From the NCBI RefSeq assembly GCF_021228795.1, contig NZ_CP089309.1:1302001-1366000 (forward strand): a DNA stretch of 64,000 nucleotides. Reading direction: 5' to 3'. The notes beneath the pieces were generated by a model. That model made no database searches. It saw nothing but the letters and a program-made list of their open reading frames with translations, and was not told where the DNA came from. Shown here piece after piece: positions 8,108 through 17,397 of this stretch. A program made the translations under genes and the position numbers. Within the stretch, counting starts at the first letter, position 1, and each line of letters opens with the position of its first letter. This stretch comes from Thiocapsa bogorovii. GTDB taxonomy: Bacteria; Pseudomonadota; Gammaproteobacteria; Chromatiales; Chromatiaceae.

Positions 8108-10003
8108 ATGAGCGCGATGCGGATCGCTGCACTCTTCGCTCTCTTGTTCATTTCCCCCGCGCTGCCGGCCCAAGATCGCGGCGAGCCCTACCGGGTGCTG
8201 GTGTTGCATTCGCACAGAAGCAGCCTGCCCGCGAACACGGATTGGTATAAAGGTATCGTGCGGGGATTTGCCTCGGCGCCTGACATGCAAGTCCAAATCG
8301 ATGTCGAAGCGCCTGATCTGACGCGCGTCGACGATGCAAACTACGTCGCTGAGCTACGCCGCAGCTATGGCCATAAGTACCGCGACTACAGGCCTGAGCT
8401 GGTCATCGCGACCTACACGCCGGCCTTCGAGTTTCTGTTCAACTATGGGGAAGAGCTGTTTCCTGGTGTGCCGATCGTGTTCTGCGACGCGGATGGCCGC
8501 ATCGTGGGCGCACACAAACTGCCGGCGACCATGACCGGCGTCACTTTCAATGCCGACATCGCCGGCACGCTGGAATTGGCATTGGCGCTGCATCCCGACA
8601 CCGAGCGGGTGGCCGTGATCGTCGGGGCCGGTGCGTATGGCCAATGGTACGAGCGCCTTGCAGAACAGGCATTTCAATCACTGAAGACCCGCCCTGACCT
8701 TGTCTGGTTGAAGGGTCTGCCATCGAACGAGCTCTCGGAGGCGGTCAGTCGGCTGCCGGCCCGAACGGTGATCCTCTACCTGATCCAATATCAGGACCGA
8801 GCCGGCAATGCCTACACGCCGCATAGCATCCTTCGCGATGTCGTCGATGTCGCCAGCGTGCCGACCTATGGTCTCTGGGACACCCTGATCGGCACCGGTA
8901 TCGTCGGCGGTCGCCTGGTTGCTCTGGAGGACGACGGGTTTCGCGCGGCAGAGATGGGCGTGCGCATCCTCCGGGGCGAAGCGCCGCAAGCGATACCTGT
9001 CGTCAACCGGCTGCACAACCCGGCGATCTTCGACGCCCCGGCGCTTGCGCGTTGGCGGATCGACGACGACCGATTGCCCGCGGGCAGCCGCATCCGCAAC
9101 CGCCAACCCTCGCTGCTGCAGGAACATCCAGGCGCGATCGCCACCGGGGCTCTCGTCATCGCCTTGCAGGGGCTGCTGATCGCGGCCCTGTTCGTGAACC
9201 GGAGACGCTTGCAGCGGACCGAGCTCGCACTGCGCGACGAGAACGCCCGCGGCAAGCAGACCATGAACGACATGATCGCACTGCGCGCAGCACTCGCCCG
9301 ATACGGCAAGCAGCGCAGCCTCGGCGCGATGGCCACGGCCATTGCTCACGAGATCAATCAGCCGCTGATCGCTATCCAGAACTACGCCCAGGCGGCGAAA
9401 CGGCGCCTGCGCAGTGGCAACGATCAAACCTCCAAGCTGCAAGCCTTGTTCGAGAAGATCGAGGGCCAAGCGACTCGGGCGGGTGAGATCACCCATAAGG
9501 TGCGGGCATTCATCAGTACCAAGCAGGTCGCCCTGGAGCCGCTGCCGCTCTGCGCGACCTTGAAAGAGGCGGTCAGGATGATGGAGCTGGAGACCGAGAG
9601 GCGTGGCTGCATCATCGACTGCACGTCCGCCGGAGAGCTCCCCGCCGTCCTTGCCGACGGCCTTCAGGTCCAATTGGTGTTGGTCAACCTGCTACAGAAC
9701 GCGCTTCAGTCGGTCTGCGGTGACGAAGCGAGCGATCGCCGTGTGCGCGTCCATGCCGAAAGGATCGACGGCGACGTCCAGGTCTGCGTCTCGGACCGGG
9801 GACCCGGGGTACCGTCGCAGCAGGTCGAGGCCATCTTCGAACCGCTGCATTCCACTAAGAGCGGCGGCATGGGCATGGGCCTGTCGATTTGCCAAGAGAT
9901 CATTGAAGCCCACGGCGGACGACTTTGGTACGAGCCCAACCCCGCTGGCGGTGCGATGTTCTGCTTTACGCTGCGCGTGGCCAGCCATGATAAAAACAGC
10001 TAA
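8108..10003 (+). CDS. Sensor histidine kinase with ABC-substrate-binding-like periplasmic domain
   Basis: 631 residues from MSAMRIAALFALLF, chosen because a signal peptide follows. Residues about 25-335 form a periplasmic domain of the ABC-transporter substrate-binding type (LVIATYTPAFEFLFNYGEEL, GTLELALALHPDTERVAVIV). One membrane segment (ATGALVIALQGLLIAALFV) leads to a kinase core: His414 in AHEINQP, the N box NLLQNALQS, and G boxes DRGPGVP and GMGMGLSI. It should sense a periplasmic small molecule and phosphorylate the FixJ-type regulator whose gene overlaps its end by 17 bases. The ligand is not known. The TAXI receptor next door is transcribed the other way. Confidence 0.85.
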   Translation: MSAMRIAALFALLFISPALPAQDRGEPYRVLVLHSHRSSLPANTDWYKGIVRGFASAPDMQVQIDVEAPDLTRVDDANYVAELRRSYGHKYRDYRPELVIATYTPAFEFLFNYGEELFPGVPIVFCDADGRIVGAHKLPATMTGVTFNADIAGTLELALALHPDTERVAVIVGAGAYGQWYERLAEQAFQSLKTRPDLVWLKGLPSNELSEAVSRLPARTVILYLIQYQDRAGNAYTPHSILRDVVDVASVPTYGLWDTLIGTGIVGGRLVALEDDGFRAAEMGVRILRGEAPQAIPVVNRLHNPAIFDAPALARWRIDDDRLPAGSRIRNRQPSLLQEHPGAIATGALVIALQGLLIAALFVNRRRLQRTELALRDENARGKQTMNDMIALRAALARYGKQRSLGAMATAIAHEINQPLIAIQNYAQAAKRRLRSGNDQTSKLQALFEKIEGQATRAGEITHKVRAFISTKQVALEPLPLCATLKEAVRMMELETERRGCIIDCTSAGELPAVLADGLQVQLVLVNLLQNALQSVCGDEASDRRVRVHAERIDGDVQVCVSDRGPGVPSQQVEAIFEPLHSTKSGGMGMGLSICQEIIEAHGGRLWYEPNPAGGAMFCFTLRVASHDKNS

Positions 10004-10607
10004 GCAAACGGTGTTCATCGTCGATGACGACGATGCGGTGCGCGACTCGATACAGGAATTGCTCGCGTCCGTCGGGCTGCGCGCCGAGTGCCATGCCTCC
10101 GGTCAGGCGTTCCTGGACGCATTCGAGCCGGAACGCCCCGGATGCCTGATCCTCGACGTGCGGATGGCGGGCATCAGCGGTCTGGCGGTGCAAGAACGAC
10201 TCAACGCACTGGGTACGACCCTGCCGATCATCATGCTCACCGCCCATGGCGACGTCCCCATAGCAGTCCAGGCCATGCAGGCCGGGGCCGTCGATTTCCT
10301 GCAGAAGCCCTACCGGGACCAGGCCTTGTTGGATAGCGTCAATCGGGCGTTGGGGCTGGACCTTGGCGCGCGGCGATCAGGCACCGGGGACGGCGATCTC
10401 GCCCAGGGTCTCAGCTTGCTGACGCAGCGCGAACGCGAGGTGTTCGACAACTTGCTCAAGGGCGGCACCAGCAAAGAGATCGCCCGCGAACTGGATGTCA
10501 GCCATCGCACTATCGAGGCCCATCGCCAGAATCTGCTGCGAAAGCTGGGCCTGAGCTCCGTCAAGGAGCTGCTTGCGTTGGCGCTGGCGTCGCGGAGGGA
10601 ACGCTAG
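9987..10607 (+). CDS. FixJ-type response regulator (receiver + LuxR helix-turn-helix)
   Basis: 206 residues. Receiver domain at 7-120 with the acidic pair DDDD, phospho-acceptor Asp57 in LILDVRMAG, and the conserved Thr and Lys in LTAHGD and LQKPY. LuxR/FixJ DNA-binding domain at about 140-200 (LTQREREVFDNLLKGGTSKE, then RTIEAHRQNLLRKLG). The start codon lies inside the kinase gene, indicating translational coupling. It likely activates transcription when phosphorylated by that kinase. A palindromic candidate site lies about 90 bases downstream of the stop, upstream of the next gene. Confidence 0.9.
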   Translation: MIKTAKQTVFIVDDDDAVRDSIQELLASVGLRAECHASGQAFLDAFEPERPGCLILDVRMAGISGLAVQERLNALGTTLPIIMLTAHGDVPIAVQAMQAGAVDFLQKPYRDQALLDSVNRALGLDLGARRSGTGDGDLAQGLSLLTQREREVFDNLLKGGTSKEIARELDVSHRTIEAHRQNLLRKLGLSSVKELLALALASRRER

Positions 10608-10697
10608 GCGGACAGAGCGCGCGCAAACCTGGTTTCGTGCCCTGAACCGATCCGCACGGGTTCGCTCAGCGCGTTGTCTGTGGCTGTTTCTCCCGGT

Positions 10698-10722
10698 GAC
10701 TACGTACGTAGGACGCGTAGTC
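10698..10722. promoter_or_regulatory. Candidate operator palindrome
   Basis: GACTACG and CGTAGTC are perfect 7-bp arms around TACGTAGGACG, in the gap between the FixJ-type regulator and the orphan receiver gene. The core TACGTACGTA recurs at 11246-11252 just before the IS1380 element. The position suits a regulator-binding site for the 10878 gene; binding is inference. Confidence 0.35.
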
Positions 10723-10877
10723 AATCGTATGTCCCTACTGCCTACGCTCCTCTATCGTCAACGCAGACAAGAATTCCGAGCGCGGTGCTGCCAACGCGGT
10801 AAGGCCGGCCTGCCAATCAAAAAGCGCGCTATTGGCGAAGGGTTGTTTCATCGCCGCTGCAGGAGTGATCAAACCCC

Positions 10878-11255
10878 ATGCCAACAGTGACGGTGTCTGT
10901 GGTCAGCGCTGACCCCGCCATGCGCGCCTATCTCGCTGATTTGCTGCGCTCCGCGAGCCTGCGCAGCAAGGCGTTCACCGATCTGCAGGCTTGCCTCGAT
11001 CATGTCGGCTCAGACCGGATCGGCTGTCTGCTTGTCGATATGCCGGCCAATGATTCCGGTGGCTCCGAGCCGAGCCAGCTCGCCGCCGCCTGCGTCCGAA
11101 TGCCGACGCTGGTCATCGTCGATCGCGGCGACGTCCCGCAGGCAGTCAGCGCCTTGAAGGCCGGCGGGTTGGTCATCCTGGAGAGGCCGGTCACACGCGC
11201 CGACCTGTTGGCTGGCATCCGAAGGGCAGGGTCCGACGAGCGGTTACGTACGTAG
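10878..11255 (+). CDS. Stand-alone receiver-domain protein
   Basis: 125 residues, resembling the receiver half of FixJ-type regulators: VSVVSADPAMRAYLADLL, an Asp in CLLVDMPAND where the phospho-acceptor is expected, and the C-terminal ALKAGGLVILERPVTRADLL with the switch Lys replaced by Arg. The acidic pocket is weak (one Asp instead of two or three). There is no output domain. The stop codon lies one base before the inverted repeat of an IS1380-family element, so the gene could have been shortened by the insertion, although the domain appears complete. It may be a degenerate or sink receiver for the upstream kinase. Confidence 0.65.
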   Translation: MPTVTVSVVSADPAMRAYLADLLRSASLRSKAFTDLQACLDHVGSDRIGCLLVDMPANDSGGSEPSQLAAACVRMPTLVIVDRGDVPQAVSALKAGGLVILERPVTRADLLAGIRRAGSDERLRT

Positions 11256-11256
11256 T

Positions 11257-12999
11257 CTAGCCCGGATGTTTCATAAACCGACACAGCCGACACTGGCCTC
11301 GCGGATTTGCGCGGCGCTGGGCGTCACCGAGGGCGATGACCGGGACGCCGCGGGGGTTGAATGGTGGAAATACCGAGCGGCAACGGGCTTGATCAACGGG
11401 GCACGAGTAGTTTTGTCGCCGCGCAGGCGTACGATGCCCTGCCCGAGGTGGGCATAGTCGTCGTGCGCGTGCTGAAATCCCCGTGCGGGGATGTATGTGC
11501 GTCTAGGCGGGCGCCGCCCGGGGCTGCGCGTTGAAGAGCCTCTCGGTGACCTGCTGCAACAGCGTCTTGACCGGACAGCTCGAGGGCAGGTGCAGGCGCA
11601 CGCGGTCTTTGTACTGCACCACGCGCACGGCGAGCTTGAACAGTTTGATGATCACGGTGGCAGGCTGGGCGTTGGCCAGTTCCGTGCCGACGAGGACCTC
11701 GGTGCGCAGCGTTTGGTGCAAGACGTAAGCGGCGCAGGAGAAGAACAAGCGCATCTGATTGGCCAAGAAGGTGCTGTCGGAAGTGCGATCGCTGGCCAGA
11801 TCGTTCTTGATCATTTTGATGAAGTTCTCGTCCTGGCCGCGCGCGCAGTACAGATCGCGGTAGACGCACTCGGGACTGGGCAAGTCCAAGGAGGTGACGA
11901 CGAAGCGGAGGTTGTCGCCGCGCGCCGTCACCTCGGCTTTGAGGATGGTCCGACACGCGCCGGGCCAGGAACCGGCACGGTAGTCAACCTCGTGGTAGGT
12001 GCGGGTCCGCTCGGGTACGTCGGCGTCGGCGCGCCGGGCGTTCTCGATGCGCAGCGCATGGAGCTTGCGGGCGTCGGCCAAGAACGGCTCGGCCCGTGGC
12101 GTGAGAGCCCGGTTACCCGCCAGGCCGAAGATGAAATCCGTCAACGGATCGGCCATCGCCAAGGCCATCAACTCGGGGTTGGAGAAGTGTCCGTCGCCGC
12201 GCAGGATGATGCGTGTGCGTGGCCACGCGGCCCGCAGCCGCTTGAGCACGCGCTTGAGGATCATCGCGTTCTCGGCGCCGGTGGGGCGCTTGCCGGGACG
12301 CAGCACCGCGGTGATGAACTTCCCCGAGAGGCCCTCGAAGAGAAACAGCGGCAAGTAGCAATGGTTGCCGTAGTGATGATTGTAGAACGCGAACTCCTGC
12401 TGGCCATGGGTGGCGTCTTCGGAGTGGTCCATATCGAGCACGATCACCTGCGGCGCCTTCGGGTAGCTGGCGATGAAGGCCTCGACGAAGGCCTGCGCCA
12501 TGCGGTAGAGGTCGCGCGCGCCGACCCCATTCTCCAAACGCGAGAAGGTCGGCCCGCTGGCCAGGTCCGTCGTCGCATCCAGCGGCTTGCGCTCCAGCCC
12601 CAGCTTGAACAGCGCATCACGGCGCAGCGCATTGGCGTCGTTGCCGTCTTCGTAAGCACAGGCGATCTGGTAGACCCGTTGCGCGATCAGCTCACGCATC
12701 GGATGGGTGGTGTAGGACGGATGGCGCCAATCATCGATCGCTGCGCTCAACCGCTCGGTCAGGCCGATCTGCCGATCAACCCCGCGCAGAATCATGGGGC
12801 CAAAGTCAGACGACATGGCGCCGCCGTCGAAGTCGCCGCGGACCGTGAAACCGGCGACCGGGGGAAAACGCAGCTGTTCCGGGGTAGACTCGGGCATGGG
12901 CGACCTCGTTTAGCTTCTTCCGAAGCGTTCTTGGCGGAACAGCCATTTTATCAATGGGTTGAACGAGAGTCGCCCTTTTTTATGAAATATTCGGGCTAG
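11257..12999 (-). mobile_element. IS1380-family insertion sequence, complete
   Basis: About 1743 bp, bounded by inverted repeats: the left end reads CTAGCCCGGATGTTTCATAA and the right end, read inward, CTAGCCCGAATATTTCATAA, a typical IS1380 terminus. One minus-strand transposase gene lies inside. No clear target duplication was seen at the flanks (IS1380 usually makes 4-5 bp), so an adjacent deletion or later change may have occurred. Confidence 0.85.
11503..12897 (-). CDS. IS1380-family transposase
   Basis: 464 residues, full length for the family. It carries DDE-type catalytic blocks: VIVLDMDHSEDATHG for the first Asp, IILRGDGHFSNPELM for the second, and the YCARGQDENFIKMIKNDL segment with the catalytic Glu, plus the conserved N-terminal IGLTERLSAAIDDWR. 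Uninterrupted, so probably active. Confidence 0.95.
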   Translation of the reverse strand: MPESTPEQLRFPPVAGFTVRGDFDGGAMSSDFGPMILRGVDRQIGLTERLSAAIDDWRHPSYTTHPMRELIAQRVYQIACAYEDGNDANALRRDALFKLGLERKPLDATTDLASGPTFSRLENGVGARDLYRMAQAFVEAFIASYPKAPQVIVLDMDHSEDATHGQQEFAFYNHHYGNHCYLPLFLFEGLSGKFITAVLRPGKRPTGAENAMILKRVLKRLRAAWPRTRIILRGDGHFSNPELMALAMADPLTDFIFGLAGNRALTPRAEPFLADARKLHALRIENARRADADVPERTRTYHEVDYRAGSWPGACRTILKAEVTARGDNLRFVVTSLDLPSPECVYRDLYCARGQDENFIKMIKNDLASDRTSDSTFLANQMRLFFSCAAYVLHQTLRTEVLVGTELANAQPATVIIKLFKLAVRVVQYKDRVRLHLPSSCPVKTLLQQVTERLFNAQPRAAPA

Positions 13000-13186
13000 G
13001 TGGAACGGCCAATAGGAATGTCGGCAGGCGTGGGTTCAAATCACTTCGCGCCGGGGTCGTCGCAACGGCTGTGTGCCACGGTGTCAGTGGCAGCGATCCC
13101 GCAATCGAAGACGCCCCTCGAACCGATGCCCGTACCGCGCTTGAAGGCGAAAACCAGAGATTATCAGTGAATTGGAGCATACTGCG

Positions 13187-15169
13187 ATGATTGAAAATCC
13201 TGATCCAACGGCGCCGCTGCGCGCCAAGGTTCTTGCCGCGACAGTGGCCGCTATGTTGTCTGGCGCCATGTTGTTTGGCGCTAGCGTGGCTGTGGCGGCA
13301 GAGACCGACCCCATCGCCGGCGCCAGAGGCGACTACGACGCTGCCGCGGGCACGTACACCGTTGGCGCGGGCGATAACCTCAGCGCCATCGCAAAGCGCT
13401 TCGGTACGAGCGTCGGCGAGCTGGAGACAGCCAATGACCTACGCTCCGACGACCTAGCCGTGGGCCAAGAACTGAAGGTGGCTGCCGCGGACGCAGGGTC
13501 CAGCGCTGTCGGCGCGACCGGTGACAAGCCCAACATCCTGTTCATCATGGGCGATGACATCGGCCTGATGCAGCCTAAGGTCTATCACCGCGGCTGGATG
13601 GTCGGGGAGACGCCGAACATCGACCGGATCGCCCAAGAGGGCGGTATCTTCATGGACTATACGGCGATGCAGAGCTGCACCTCCGGCAGGGCGGCGTTCT
13701 TCACCGGCATGTACCCGGTGCGCGTCGGCTTGACCGTGCCGCAGCTTCCCGGCAGCCCGGCATGGCTGCGCCAGGGCACGCCGACATTGGCCAAGGTGCT
13801 GCTCGATCTGGGTTACAACACCGGGCAGTTCGGCAAGAACCACTTGGGCGACCATACCGAGTCCTTGCCGACCGCGCACGGATTCCAGGAGTACTTGGGC
13901 TATCTCTACCACCTGGATGCCGTCCAGCAGGTGAGCTTCCCCGACATCAACAAGACGCCGACCGATCAGGTTGTCGCGCCGCCGTGCAAGAACACGCCGA
14001 TCCCCGGCATAGAGGAGGTGCCCGGCGCGGTCGATCCCAAGACCACGACCTGCCTGACGCCGCCGCGTCCGCTCATAGCGTGCACCTCCAGCGACGGCAG
14101 TCTCAAGAACCAGACCTGCAAGGACGAGGGTCCGATCACGCTGGAACGGTCCAAGACCCTCCCCGAGGAGATTTCTACCGCGGCCATCGACTGGCTTGAC
14201 CGCAACGATCCCGAGAAGACCGGCAAGCCTTTCTTCCTCTGGTACAACAACGTGCGCATGCACGTCACGACGATGCTGCCGCCCAAATATGAGGCCATGT
14301 TGGGTGTCAGGGGCAACGGAGATTACGGCATCAACGAAGCCGGCATGCAGCAGATGGACGACAACATCGGTTACGTGCTGAAGAAGCTCGAGGATATGGG
14401 CGAGCTGGACAACACCATCGTCGTCTTCACCACCGACAACGGCGCCGAGAAGATCACGTTCCCGGATGGCGGCGTGTCGCCGTTCAAAGGCCAGAAGGGC
14501 ATGGCCTGGGAAGGCGGCTACCGCTCGCCGGCGGTCATCCGCTGGCCCGGCAAGATCAAGCCTGGGACGGTGTATACCGAGCCGGTTGCGGCGCTCGACT
14601 GGATGCCGACGCTGGTCGAAGCGGCCGGTGGACCCAAGGGCATGGAGCTGAAGGCCCAGATCGAGAAGGGCGGTGCGTACGGCTTCAAGAAGACCACGCT
14701 CGACGGGTTCAACCAGCTCGACTACATCACCGGCAAGTCCAAGGAATCCGCCCGCGACCACTTCATCTACTACCAGGGCGCGACCCTGTCGGCCGTGCGC
14801 TACAAGAACTGGAAGTTCTACTACACGATGGCCAATCCGCTGGCCGAGGGGTGGGTGAATCCCTCCGCGACCTACAACTTCACGTTGGTCCAGAACATCA
14901 AGCGCGATCCGTTTGAACAGGCGGTCGGTCCGGACCAGGACTCGTCCAACAGCATTGGCGGCGCCCTGGCCGCGCCCAGCACGGCGTTTATCTACAACTG
15001 GAACATGCTGCCGATCGGGCAGCAGATCGCCCTGCGGTATCTTGAGAGCTACGTCGAGTTCCCGCCGATGCAGGCGCCGCCCTCTTACAACCTGGCACAG
15101 GTGATGGAGGAGATCGAAGCGCAGAAGCGGGCGATCGGCAGCATGAAAGGTGGGCACCCGAGCGATTAA
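13187..15169 (+). CDS. Secreted LysM-sulfatase
   Basis: 660 residues. Signal peptide at 1-38 (MLSGAMLFGASVAVAAE), then a GDYDAAAGTYTV segment leading into a LysM domain at about 55-98, then a sulfatase (alkaline-phosphatase superfamily) domain starting KPNILFIMGDDIG with the metal-binding DD. The site that must be converted to formylglycine is Cys164 in SCTSGRAAF. The usual motif is C-x-P-x-R or C-x-A-x-R; here the third position is Ser. GQFGKNHLGDH and VVFTTDNGAE supply further active-site residues. It should hydrolyse sulfate esters in the periplasm or on the cell wall. The start is ATG at 13187; a TTG at 13172 is an alternative. No maturase gene is in the window. Confidence 0.9.
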   Translation: MIENPDPTAPLRAKVLAATVAAMLSGAMLFGASVAVAAETDPIAGARGDYDAAAGTYTVGAGDNLSAIAKRFGTSVGELETANDLRSDDLAVGQELKVAAADAGSSAVGATGDKPNILFIMGDDIGLMQPKVYHRGWMVGETPNIDRIAQEGGIFMDYTAMQSCTSGRAAFFTGMYPVRVGLTVPQLPGSPAWLRQGTPTLAKVLLDLGYNTGQFGKNHLGDHTESLPTAHGFQEYLGYLYHLDAVQQVSFPDINKTPTDQVVAPPCKNTPIPGIEEVPGAVDPKTTTCLTPPRPLIACTSSDGSLKNQTCKDEGPITLERSKTLPEEISTAAIDWLDRNDPEKTGKPFFLWYNNVRMHVTTMLPPKYEAMLGVRGNGDYGINEAGMQQMDDNIGYVLKKLEDMGELDNTIVVFTTDNGAEKITFPDGGVSPFKGQKGMAWEGGYRSPAVIRWPGKIKPGTVYTEPVAALDWMPTLVEAAGGPKGMELKAQIEKGGAYGFKKTTLDGFNQLDYITGKSKESARDHFIYYQGATLSAVRYKNWKFYYTMANPLAEGWVNPSATYNFTLVQNIKRDPFEQAVGPDQDSSNSIGGALAAPSTAFIYNWNMLPIGQQIALRYLESYVEFPPMQAPPSYNLAQVMEEIEAQKRAIGSMKGGHPSD

Positions 15170-15250
15170 CGGGATGAGCCACCAAGCGTGAAGTGATGAA
15201 CCGGGCGTCCCTCCGCAAGAGGGGCGCCCGCATCATCGAGAGGAAAGCCG

Positions 15251-15337
15251 GTAGGCTGGGTCGAGCTTGCGAAACCCAGCTTTTTTTACTGTTCGCAATA
15301 CTGCCGTTGCTGGGTTTCGTACCGCAACCCAGCCTAC
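15251..15337. repeat. Dispersed palindromic repeat, copy 1
   Basis: A long imperfect palindrome: GTAGGCTGGGTCGAGC, GCGAAACCCAGC, a short loop region, then GCTGGGTTTCGTACC and CAACCCAGCCTAC. Two related copies lie at 36947-37030 and 51190-51274. Each lies between genes, as REP or MITE-like elements do. It sits between the LysM-sulfatase and the LysM-HAD gene. Confidence 0.8.
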
Positions 15338-15418
15338 TCTTTCGAAGACAGTCTCTTCCCGAAGAGGCGGACTTTTTAGCCCATGATGGCTGCATACCAA
15401 TCAGTAAGGTATCCACTC

Positions 15419-16723
15419 ATGAAGAAACCCTCAATCCTGGAACTGCCCTTCACCACGAAGTGTAAAGTCGCCTGCTCGGTACTGGCGCTCAGCGCCTGTC
15501 TGGCCTTCGGCAGCGCCCAGGCCGCCGACCAGGGGGCTCGCCACCACGCGGAGGGCGACTACGATGCCGCCACCGGCACCTATGAGGTGGTCAAGGGTGA
15601 TGATCTGATTAAGATCGGCGAACGCTTCGAGGTTCCGCTGGACACGCTGAAGGCGGAGAACAACCTCAGCTCGGACGTCATTAAGCCTGGTCAGAAGCTG
15701 ACCATCACGACGGGCGCACCGACTGTCTCAGCCCCTGTATCGGCCCAGAAAAAACAATCGGGGCTTGCCGCCGATGATCCGCTGTCCTCTTGGAACGACG
15801 GGCCGGCGAAGCAGGCGATTATGGCCTTCGTCAAGGAGACCACGACGGAGGGAAGCCCGCAGTTCGTGCCGCCGGCAGAGCGCATCGCGACCTTTGACCA
15901 GGACGGCACACTGTGGGTCGAGCACCCCATGTACAGCCAGGTCGTCTACTGCCTGGACCGGGTTCCGGCGGTGGTCAAGGCAAAACCTGAGCTGGCGCAG
16001 GTGGAGCCTTTCAAGACCGTGCTGTCCGGCGACCGTGAGGCCATCGCCAAACTCTCCACAGACGACCTGTTCAAGATCCTCGCCGCCACGCTGACCGGCA
16101 TGGATGTCGATGAGTTCAAGGCCGAGGCGGAGAAGTGGCTCGCAACCGCCAAGAACGCGCGTTGGGATCGGCCCTACACGGATCTCACCTACCTGCCGAT
16201 GCAGGAGGTGCTGGAGTACCTGCGCGCCAACGGCTACAAGACCTACATCGTCACCGGCGGCGGTCAGGACTTCGTCCGGGTGTATTCAGCGCCCGTGTAC
16301 GGCATCCCACCGGAGCAGGTGGTCGGTACCGCTGGCGAGACCAAGTACGGCTATCGCAAGGACGGCAGGCCGTTTCTCACCAAGGAGCCAAAACTGCTCC
16401 TGGACAACAACAATGCCGGCAAGCCCGAGGGCATCCACCTGATGATCGGGCGTCGGCCCCATGCCGCCTTCGGAAATTCCACCGGCGACCGGCAGATGCT
16501 GGAATACACCAAGGCCGGTGACGGCGCGCGATTGTCGATGATTCTGCTGCACGACGACGCCGAGCGCGAGTACGCCTACGGACCGGCGCAGGGGCTGCCC
16601 GACACCCGCGTCGGCACCTTCACCCAGGCGCTATACGACGAGGCGCAGAAGCAGGGCTGGATCGTCATCAGCATGAAGAACGACTGGAATCGGATCTTTG
16701 CCTTCGACGAAGGTCAGGACTGA
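15419..16723 (+). CDS. Secreted LysM protein with HAD-superfamily phosphatase domain
   Basis: 434 residues from MKKPSILELP. A signal peptide ends near SAQAAD (about 36). It is followed by GDYDAATGTYEVVKGDD and a LysM domain to about 97. After a linker, a HAD hydrolase domain runs to the end: motif I FDQDGTLW with Asp160 and Asp162, motif II VTGGGQDF, and motif IV GNSTGDRQM. The DxD pair indicates a phosphatase. It resembles periplasmic HAD proteins often found beside bacterial arylsulfatases. Substrate unknown; with the sulfatase upstream it may strip ester groups from the same polymer (inference). Confidence 0.85.
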   Translation: MKKPSILELPFTTKCKVACSVLALSACLAFGSAQAADQGARHHAEGDYDAATGTYEVVKGDDLIKIGERFEVPLDTLKAENNLSSDVIKPGQKLTITTGAPTVSAPVSAQKKQSGLAADDPLSSWNDGPAKQAIMAFVKETTTEGSPQFVPPAERIATFDQDGTLWVEHPMYSQVVYCLDRVPAVVKAKPELAQVEPFKTVLSGDREAIAKLSTDDLFKILAATLTGMDVDEFKAEAEKWLATAKNARWDRPYTDLTYLPMQEVLEYLRANGYKTYIVTGGGQDFVRVYSAPVYGIPPEQVVGTAGETKYGYRKDGRPFLTKEPKLLLDNNNAGKPEGIHLMIGRRPHAAFGNSTGDRQMLEYTKAGDGARLSMILLHDDAEREYAYGPAQGLPDTRVGTFTQALYDEAQKQGWIVISMKNDWNRIFAFDEGQD

Positions 16724-16966
16724 GCTGGCCGGCCCCGCGCCTGTGCCGCAACGCGAGGTGAAATCCGCCCACCGCCGCGAACCTGCAGGCGCAGGCCGGC
16801 AAGCCGGTCGGCGTAAGTGAAAACGGGGGCTCCACCACCGGGTGAAGCCTCAAAATAACGTATATCAGGAACGGTCAACTTTGAGCGCCGTGCTGATGAA
16901 AGACGGGATCGTCCGCTGCGTCAACGCAGTGGAACAGTCATGCATGAAAAGGCGGGAGAAAGAGAC

Positions 16967-17110
16967 CTCGCGCAGAGACGCAAAGGCGCAGAGAAGAAGA
17001 GAGCAATGAGGCAAATCAAATAGACGCCGCGAAAACTTGGGAAGGGCATTACGGTAGTTAAGTCGACCGATTCTATTTCTTCCCTTTGCGTCTCTGCGTC
17101 TCTGCGCGAG
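16967..17110. repeat. Inverted-repeat element in a 670-base intergenic region
   Basis: Left arm CTCGCGCAGAGACGCAAAGG (from 16967) and right arm, ending at 17110, whose reverse complement begins CTCGCGCAGAGACGCAGAGA; the first 16 bases match perfectly, and the purine-rich flanks also pair. The roughly 90 bases between the arms show no gene. The rest of 16724-17397 contains nothing I can call. It may be a MITE-like element; elements of this CTCTGCGTCTCTGCG type are scattered in many proteobacteria and cyanobacteria. Confidence 0.6.
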
Positions 17111-17397
17111 CCTCTTCTTGCCGCGTCGCAACAGAGTGCGACCTCAATTTACAATTTGTATAGTGAAGAGCCGCCTAAGACAGACGACACAGTCCATTCA
17201 AGCAGCATATCCGACAACAAGCATATTATTTCTAGGCCGAACCCGCCGGCGCTCCAACACCGGCGAGCGTAAAATTCGCGCGCGGAACCCAGTCGATTGC
17301 CCGGAGATACCCGATGGACGCTCTGTTGTTCCCTACGAACAATGCCCCAATCCTTATTGCCAAGGCACCCATTGCCTCTGTCCGAAGACTGATGTTC

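Noticed and set aside
11491-12999. 502-residue plus-strand open frame over the IS1380 transposase
   Set aside because: Shadow of the transposase on the other strand.
13020-13060. GGGTTCAAATC resembling a tRNA T-loop, next to the IS1380 element
   Set aside because: The stem pairs only 3 bp, and no acceptor, D or anticodon arms can be drawn around it.
16865-17131. 88-residue minus-strand ORF (LLCAFASLREVSFSRLFMHD)
   Set aside because: It is a translation of the inverted-repeat element, a common artefact of this repeat type.
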